A DNA stretch of 38,163 nt, from positions 1-38,163 of the forward strand of contig NZ_WBMR01000083.1 in the NCBI RefSeq assembly GCF_008923365.1, in the 5' to 3' direction. Source of the stretch: Actinomadura montaniterrae. GTDB taxonomy: Bacteria > Actinomycetota > Actinomycetes > Streptosporangiales > Streptosporangiaceae. This document shows, piece after piece, positions 33,411 through 38,163 of the stretch. Numbering within the stretch: the first letter of the stretch is position 1; the number at the start of each line of letters is the position of its first letter. Position numbers and translations under genes: made by a program. Below the pieces are notes generated by a model. The model made no database searches. It had not been told where the DNA came from and worked only from the letters and a program-made list of their open reading frames with translations.

Positions 33411-33954
33411 GGTCGTCAGCCTTCGTTTCTCGTCGACTTCACAGCGGATATCCTGCTCGCGCCGATCAGGACTGTTGGATCTCCGACCTGGCGCTCCGGG
33501 AGGCCGGGGCCCGTAACGCGCGCACCCGTCCCCGGGACGGACACGCTGATGGGGCACACCGACACGTCGTTGCGATTCGTCTCCCGCCCGGACAGGCGTC
33601 GACGCATACAACAAACCCGCAGGATACCCGCGCGGACGCACGCGGGTCAAAACGCGGAGCGCTGTGGCGGTCCCCCAGCCGTTCTCCAGTATGCAGCATC
33701 GTCCGGGGCGCGGGTCCCGGCGGCCCCGCCCTGGCCGGAGGCCCGTTTCGGACGATCTTGGGGTTCGCTCCTCCTTATAGGGATAAGGTGCCGCCGACCG
33801 GTCCACGCCGGCTCCGCCGGCCCGCACCCGGGAGCCCCCGCTGTCCCCTGCCCGCAGATCGCGCCGAAAGCCCGGACGCCATCAGGCCCGGCACTCCGGT
33901 GAGCCCGCGGCGCGCGGCCCGTCACCTTCCCCTCGGCCTTCTGCGCGGCCGTCC
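33411..33954. other. Divergent intergenic region and rplM leader
   Basis: 544 nt without a convincing gene. The left 200 nt are the likely rplM mRNA leader; I could not match it to a known ribosomal-protein leader. The promoter is at 33621-33650. Further right is an exact inverted repeat CCTTAT-AGGG-ATAAGG at 33773-33788, whose minus strand reads CTATAAGGAGG. This may be a second -10 element or an operator. The 165 nt before the CAP-domain gene are very GC-rich with no visible promoter. Confidence 0.55.
33621..33650 (-). promoter_or_regulatory. rplM-rpsI promoter
   Basis: On the minus strand: TTGACC (33650..33645), 18-nt spacer, TATCCT (33626..33621). The predicted start is near 33614, giving an untranslated leader of about 200 nt before the rplM GTG. 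The boxes are close to consensus for a housekeeping actinobacterial sigma factor. Confidence 0.75.
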
Positions 33955-34788
33955 GTGGAGCCCGACCGGCCGGCGGCCGCTGGACGACGGCGCCGCGCAC
34001 GGGGCCGCGCGCGGAAGGGCCGCTCCGGTTCCCGGTCCCTGATCGCGATCGCGGTGACGATCGGCGCGTCGGCTCTCGCCATCGGCACGGGCGTCGCGCT
34101 CGACCGGCTCGTCCTGCCCCAGCTGCGGTCGGAGCCGATCGCCGCGTCCGACCGCGGCGACGGGCCGTCCGGTCCCGGCTCGTCCGGCGTGCTGGACGAC
34201 GAGCCCGGCTCTGGAACGGGAAGCGGCGCCGGCCCCGGGCGCGGCGCGCGCACCGCGCCCGCCGACGCACCCGCCACCGGCGCCGTGACGCCGACGCAGA
34301 GCACGGCGCACTCCTCTTCCCCGTCACCCACCCCGTCGACGGGGAAGACGAAACCGTCCACCGAGGACGACGACCCGCCGGCGGGCGGCTCGACGGAGGC
34401 GCCCGCCGCGTCCGGCTCGGCGAACGCCGTCGTCGCGCTCACCAACGCCGAACGCGCCAAGGCGGGCTGCAGGCCGCTGCGCGCCGACCCGAGGCTCGCC
34501 GCCGCGGCCCGCGCGCACTCCGCCGACATGGCCGCGCACGGTTACTTCGATCACGACTCCCTCGACGGCGACAGCCCCTGGATCCGGATGCTGGACGCCG
34601 GCTACCCCAGCCCCGGCGCGGAGAACATCGCCAAGGGATACGCCACCGCCGCCGCGGTCGTCGGCGGCTGGATGGACAGCCCGGGCCACCGCGCGAACAT
34701 CCTCAACTGCGGGCTCCGCGCCATCGGCGTCGGCATGACCGCGGGCCCGGACGGCCCGCTGTGGACCCAGGACTTCGGCTGGACGTGA
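33955..34788 (+). CDS. CAP-domain (SCP/PR-1) exported protein
   Basis: 277 residues from a GTG; no good ribosome binding site, so the start is uncertain. A very basic N-terminus (GRRRRARGRARKGRSGSRS) precedes a hydrophobic helix at about 29-47, a signal anchor. A long Ser/Pro/Thr/Gly-rich linker (about 60-150) leads to a CAP domain: NAERAKAGCRPLRADPRLAAAAR, HSADMAAHGYFDHDS, GENIAKGY and GWMDSPGHRANILN. The last two are CAP signature motifs. Two cysteines (in KAGC and LNCGL) can form the usual disulfide. Bacterial CAP proteins are wall-associated; most lack a known activity. Confidence 0.88.
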   Translation: MEPDRPAAAGRRRRARGRARKGRSGSRSLIAIAVTIGASALAIGTGVALDRLVLPQLRSEPIAASDRGDGPSGPGSSGVLDDEPGSGTGSGAGPGRGARTAPADAPATGAVTPTQSTAHSSSPSPTPSTGKTKPSTEDDDPPAGGSTEAPAASGSANAVVALTNAERAKAGCRPLRADPRLAAAARAHSADMAAHGYFDHDSLDGDSPWIRMLDAGYPSPGAENIAKGYATAAAVVGGWMDSPGHRANILNCGLRAIGVGMTAGPDGPLWTQDFGWT

Positions 34789-34863
34789 CGGCCCGGGCCC
34801 GCACGGTGACCTTCCGCAAAGCACCGGCGTCCGGTTCGCCCCCATGTCATGGTGGGTGTTCCG

Positions 34864-34905
34864 AAGGTCCAGAGCCCTGAACGAGGAACGGTAAGGTCCA
34901 GAGCC
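34864..34905 (+). promoter_or_regulatory. 13-bp direct repeat in front of the first paralog gene
   Basis: AAGGTCCAGAGCC occurs at 34864-34876 and 34893-34905, start to start 29 bp. The second copy ends at the base before the ATG and supplies the only purine-rich ribosome-binding candidate (AAGG). Could be a duplicated translation start region or regulator site. Confidence 0.6.
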
Positions 34906-36249
34906 ATGGGTTATCCGGGCGATCAAGGCAGGCCCGGCGGCAGGCCACCGGGGCCGTCGCCGCAGGCGCCGTACGGCTCCGGAGCCGAGGCGCCACCGTA
35001 CGGCAACGACAACGACGAGACCTCCGCCTCGCACGGCGAGGCGTCCGGCGCGCGCCCGTTCGGCGGCGACCTCTTCGGGACCGGGCCGCTGGAGGCCGAG
35101 CCCTTCGGCACGGGCCCGCTGGAGGCGGAGCCCTTCGCGCCGCCGTCCGCCCCGGCCGAGCCGCTGGGCGGGCCGGCGGGTTCGACGGCCGTCTGGGGCG
35201 AGCCGCCCGGGACGGGAGGCCAGGACGCGTTCCCGCCGGGCGACTTCGGGCCCGCCGGCCACGACCGGTTCGGGCAGGGCCGACACGACCAGTTCGGGCA
35301 GGACCAGGCTGATCAGTTCGGGCCGGGCCAGAACGAGCAGTTCGGGCCGGGCCAGAACGAGCAGTTCGGGCCGGGCCAGAACGAGCAGGCGCCCGGCGGC
35401 TTCGGCCACGGCGACCCCGGGGACGACCCCTACGGCGCCCCGATGCCCGGCGGCTACCCGCAGGGCGACTTCGACGGCGCGCCCCCCGGACCGTCCGGCG
35501 AGGACGGCTCGTCCGGCCGGCGCCGCCTCCCGCTGATCATCGGCGGCGCGGTCGTCGCCGGGCTGGTCCTCATCGGCGGCGGCGTCGGCGCGGCGTCGAT
35601 GATGAAGGACGACTCCAAGCCCGCGAAGAAGGCGCCGCCCGCCGCCGCGTCCACCAAGCCGGCGGCGCCCGCGACGCCGACCGTCCCGCCCCTGCAGGCG
35701 GTGAAGCTGCAGAGCCGCACCACCGACCCCGTGAAGCTGACGCTGTCGGAGGTGTTCGGCAAGGCCTCGTTCAAGGCGGCCGGCCACAAGTACGTGCGGA
35801 CCGCCGCCAGCTCCACGACGAAGTGCAGCGCCGTCGTCGGCGGCACGGCCCTGGAGAAGGCCCTGAAGAAGGGCGACTGCACCCAGGCGCTCCGCGCGAC
35901 CTACGCGCTCAGCACCGGCTCGCTCATCGGCACCATCGGGGTGCTCAACCTCAAGTCCGAGGACGCCGCCAAGCTGGCCGTGAAGGCCGCGTCCGCCAAG
36001 GACGCGTTCCTGCAGGCCCTGCCCGGCAAGGGCGTCACCAAGAAGGCCGGCAAGGGCCTCGCGTTCGGCACCTCGCAGGCGCGCGGCCACTACCTCGTCA
36101 TGACCTGGGTGCAGCGCCCGGACGGCAAGGCGATCGCCGCCAAGTACCATAAGGCGGTCAGCGTCTTCGGCGCCGAGCTGTACAAGGGCAGCGACCTCGC
36201 CCTCGCCCTGCACTACAGGGAAACAGAAGGCAAACCCCTCAAGAAATGA
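34906..36249 (+). CDS. Single-pass membrane protein with Pro/Gly-rich cytoplasmic region (paralog A)
   Basis: 447 residues from the ATG at 34906; the frame stays open for 19 codons upstream, across the 13-bp direct repeat. Residues 1-205 are disordered, rich in Pro, Gly, Gln and Phe, with repeats GTGPLEAEPF (twice) and FGPGQNEQ (three times). After GRRR comes one membrane helix (209-231). A Lys/Pro/Ala stalk then leads to an outside domain of about 175 residues (from 270), beginning RTTDPVKLTLSEVFGKASF. Cys307 and Cys325 sit in it and probably pair. No known family recognised. The same architecture and ectodomain occur in the next gene, 24 nt downstream, so the two probably form an operon. 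Confidence 0.85.
   Translation: MGYPGDQGRPGGRPPGPSPQAPYGSGAEAPPYGNDNDETSASHGEASGARPFGGDLFGTGPLEAEPFGTGPLEAEPFAPPSAPAEPLGGPAGSTAVWGEPPGTGGQDAFPPGDFGPAGHDRFGQGRHDQFGQDQADQFGPGQNEQFGPGQNEQFGPGQNEQAPGGFGHGDPGDDPYGAPMPGGYPQGDFDGAPPGPSGEDGSSGRRRLPLIIGGAVVAGLVLIGGGVGAASMMKDDSKPAKKAPPAAASTKPAAPATPTVPPLQAVKLQSRTTDPVKLTLSEVFGKASFKAAGHKYVRTAASSTTKCSAVVGGTALEKALKKGDCTQALRATYALSTGSLIGTIGVLNLKSEDAAKLAVKAASAKDAFLQALPGKGVTKKAGKGLAFGTSQARGHYLVMTWVQRPDGKAIAAKYHKAVSVFGAELYKGSDLALALHYRETEGKPLKK
35314..35385 (+). repeat. 24-bp tandem repeat, three copies, in frame
   Basis: Three perfect or near-perfect 24-bp units in paralog A at 35314, 35338 and 35362. Each codes for an eight-residue unit QFGPGQNE. Copy-number change would keep the reading frame. 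Confidence 0.9.
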
Positions 36250-36273
36250 CCGGTTTGAATACCCTGTCTGCTT

Positions 36274-38118
36274 ATGTCTGGACCTAGAGACACCCGGGAG
36301 ACCGCCGAGGAGGCGGGGACGGCCGCCGCCCCCGCCGCTTCGGCGCCCCCCAGCTTCGGTGCGGTCCCTCCCGCGGGAGGCTCCGCCGCCACCGAGGCCG
36401 CTCCCGCCAGCCAGGCCTCGATCGACGAGGCCGCCGCGCCCGCCACCGCCGGCGCGGCCGCCTCCGACGAGGCGCCGTCCGCGTCCTCCCCCCTCCGGCT
36501 GCCCGCGTTCGGCCTGCAGACCCCCTGGTGGGCCTCCGAACCCGCCGCCGACACGAGCGACACCGGCGACACCGGCGACACCGGGGCCGCCGCCTCCGCC
36601 GCCTCCGCGCCCGGCGAGGCCGAGGCGCCCGCCGAAGCGGAGGCGCCGGCCGGGACGGTCCCGCCCGGCACGCTCGTCGCCGGGGTCGGCGTCCCGAGCA
36701 TCGACTCGCGCCGCGCCGTCCCGTCTGAGCGGCTCCTGAAGCGCCCCCTTGCCTTCGGCGACACCGACCCAGACGGTTTCGCCCCCATCCGTCCCGGCGA
36801 GGACGCCGCCTCCGAGCCGGCCCCCTCCGGCGCGGACGGCGAGACGGGCGAGGACGCGCCGCGTCCCTCCACGACGACCGGGCCCATGGGCATCGCGCCG
36901 CCGCTTCCCGCGAAGGACGACGAGCCCGCCGAGCCCGCCCCCGCGAAAGCCGAGCCGGTCGCGCAAGCCGAGCCCGCCGCACCGCCGAAGCCTGCCGCAC
37001 CGCCGAAGGCCGCCGAGCAGCCGAAGCCCGCCGAGCAGCCGAAGGCCGCCGAGCAGCCGAAGCCCGCCGAGCAGCCTCGGCCCGCGCCGGAGCCCCCGTC
37101 GCCGCCGCGCGGCGCCGGGGACGGCACGGTGGCGTTCGAGAAGGCCAAGGAGGCCGAGAAGGCGTCCGCGGCCGTCGCCCCCGTACTGGTCCCCGACGCG
37201 ATCCTGCCGCCCGGCGTCCTGCCGCCCACCGGCAGCGGACCGTTCCCGCACACCGACACGAACGGCGCGACCGCCACGGCCGAGCAGCCCGCCATGGCCA
37301 CCGTCATCACCCCCGTATACCACGCCGAAGGCGGCGTCCCGCTCGACGAGCCCGGCCCCGCCGGCCCCGGAGGCCCCGGCGGGCCGTCCGCGCCCGGCAC
37401 CCGGCCGCGCCGGGGCGGCGGCAAGCAGCGCCTCGTGCTCGTCGGCGGCGGCGCGGGCCTCGTGCTCGCCGCGCTCGCCGCGCTGTTCGTCCTCGGCGGG
37501 ACGGGGTCGAAGGGCGACGGCGCCACCCGCAAGGACGCCGAGCCCACCCGCGCCGCGTCGGCCCCGCCGAAGGCGAGCACGCCGCCGAAGCCGCGGCCCG
37601 TCGACATCAACAGCGAGAAGACCGACCCGAAGGACCTGTCGTTCACCGAGGCCTTCCCGGAGACGCCCGTCAGCCTCGGCGGCCGCGTCTTCGACCGCGA
37701 CCGCTGGTCCATCAACAAGGACCTCGGCTACGCGGCGCGCGGCTCGATGCTGAAGGCGCTCCAGCGGGAGAGCTGCCGCAAGGTCGTCCGCGCGACCTTC
37801 ATCAACAAGATGAAGACGTGGGCGGTCACGACCGGGATCGCGGTCATGCCGAACCGGGCGTCGGCGCTGCGGGTGAGCCGCGCGGGTGACCCGGCCAAGT
37901 ACGAGTGGTTCCGCGGCATGTCCGGCAGCCAGGCCAAGGACATCGACCGCGCCGGCGGCTACGCGGCCGTCACCGTCCGCGGCCGGTACGTCATCTACGC
38001 CTACGTCCAGGACCCGAGCGGCCACCAGGTCAAGCCCGGCGACAAGCAGGCCAAGCAGATCGCGCAGGAGTTCCTCGGCTACGACGCCCGGCCGATCGAG
38101 GCCCGCGCGCACGGCTGA
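36274..38118 (+). CDS. Single-pass membrane protein with Ala/Pro-rich cytoplasmic region (paralog B)
   Basis: 614 residues. Residues 1-380 are disordered, Ala/Pro/Glu rich, with SDTGDTGDTG at 95-104 and AEQPK-type repeats at 246-269. After RRGGGKQR comes one membrane helix (386-408). A Lys/Pro stalk is followed by an outside domain (444-614) that starts KTDPKDLSFTEAFPETPVSLGG. It aligns with paralog A: SMLKALQRESCRKVVRATF against TALEKALKKGDCTQALRATY. Only one cysteine (501) is left; the position of the other is Asp483. The start has no clear Shine-Dalgarno. Function unknown; the topology suggests a cytoplasm-to-wall link or sensor. Confidence 0.85.
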   Translation: MSGPRDTRETAEEAGTAAAPAASAPPSFGAVPPAGGSAATEAAPASQASIDEAAAPATAGAAASDEAPSASSPLRLPAFGLQTPWWASEPAADTSDTGDTGDTGAAASAASAPGEAEAPAEAEAPAGTVPPGTLVAGVGVPSIDSRRAVPSERLLKRPLAFGDTDPDGFAPIRPGEDAASEPAPSGADGETGEDAPRPSTTTGPMGIAPPLPAKDDEPAEPAPAKAEPVAQAEPAAPPKPAAPPKAAEQPKPAEQPKAAEQPKPAEQPRPAPEPPSPPRGAGDGTVAFEKAKEAEKASAAVAPVLVPDAILPPGVLPPTGSGPFPHTDTNGATATAEQPAMATVITPVYHAEGGVPLDEPGPAGPGGPGGPSAPGTRPRRGGGKQRLVLVGGGAGLVLAALAALFVLGGTGSKGDGATRKDAEPTRAASAPPKASTPPKPRPVDINSEKTDPKDLSFTEAFPETPVSLGGRVFDRDRWSINKDLGYAARGSMLKALQRESCRKVVRATFINKMKTWAVTTGIAVMPNRASALRVSRAGDPAKYEWFRGMSGSQAKDIDRAGGYAAVTVRGRYVIYAYVQDPSGHQVKPGDKQAKQIAQEFLGYDARPIEARAHG

Positions 38119-38163
38119 CCGGACCCCGCGCGCAGCAGGCGCAACGAGAACGGCGGCGGCCGA

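Noticed and set aside
34324..38112. 1262-codon open frame on the minus strand opposite the CAP and paralog genes
   Set aside because: It is the mirror of three well-supported plus-strand genes. Its composition is the antisense of GC-rich codons and it has no domain.

Overview
The window is chromosomal DNA of a high-GC actinomycete. The evidence is the very GC-rich third codon positions, frequent GTG starts, GTGA and ATGA stop/start overlaps, DUF397 and DUF5753 proteins, a GroEL with a histidine-rich tail, and the gene order rplM-rpsI-glmM ... glmS ... alr-tsaE-tsaB-rimI-tsaD-groES-groEL-sigD. That order is a conserved actinobacterial core block. The family (something like Thermomonosporaceae or Streptosporangiales) is an inference, not a measurement. 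I saw no rRNA, tRNA, insertion sequence, prophage or CRISPR array.

Layout. At 1-1130 (minus) a SigD/ShbA-type sigma factor overlaps the start of a probable anti-sigma factor of RsdA type, which runs off the window. At 1131-1583 lie an octamer repeat and a ladder of four hairpins. At 1584-3786 (minus) is groES-groEL with a CIRCE operator on its promoter. At 3870-8681 (plus) are a THUMP-like methyltransferase, a long heptad/hendecad repeat protein and an APH-fold kinase. At 8848-17191 (minus) is the core block tsaD, rimI, tsaB, a Tyr/Gly/Ser-rich membrane protein, tsaE, an alpha/beta hydrolase, alr and a bifunctional NAD(P)HX repair enzyme. At 17492-19089 (plus) is an XRE/DUF5753 regulator with two DUF397 proteins. 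Then come glmS (minus), coaA (plus), a DUF4328 membrane protein (minus), a CadD-type transporter and a pyruvyl-transferase-like protein (plus). At 24777-28408 (minus) is an operon of two complete ATPase/permease pairs. A DUF389 protein (minus), an exported HNH nuclease and a pentad-repeat protein (plus) follow. glmM, rpsI and rplM (minus) are next. The right end (plus) carries a CAP-domain exported protein and two tandem paralogous single-pass membrane proteins.

How it works together. The minus-strand core links chaperone synthesis, the t6A tRNA modification (TsaB, TsaD, TsaE), ribosomal protein acetylation (RimI), and peptidoglycan precursor supply (GlmS, GlmM, Alr), plus coenzyme A synthesis and NAD(P)HX repair. 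Tight overlaps tie alr-hydrolase-tsaE and tsaB-rimI-tsaD into two translationally coupled groups.

The less ordinary material is the accessory content set into this core: the FUS-like low-complexity membrane protein that separates tsaE from tsaB, the perfectly phased 7- and 11-residue repeat protein, the 10-pentad beta-solenoid candidate, the collagen-like tail on an ABC ATPase, the tandem disordered/transmembrane/ectodomain paralogs, and three hairpins spaced at exactly 48 bp behind groEL. None of these amounts to an evident new multi-gene defence system.
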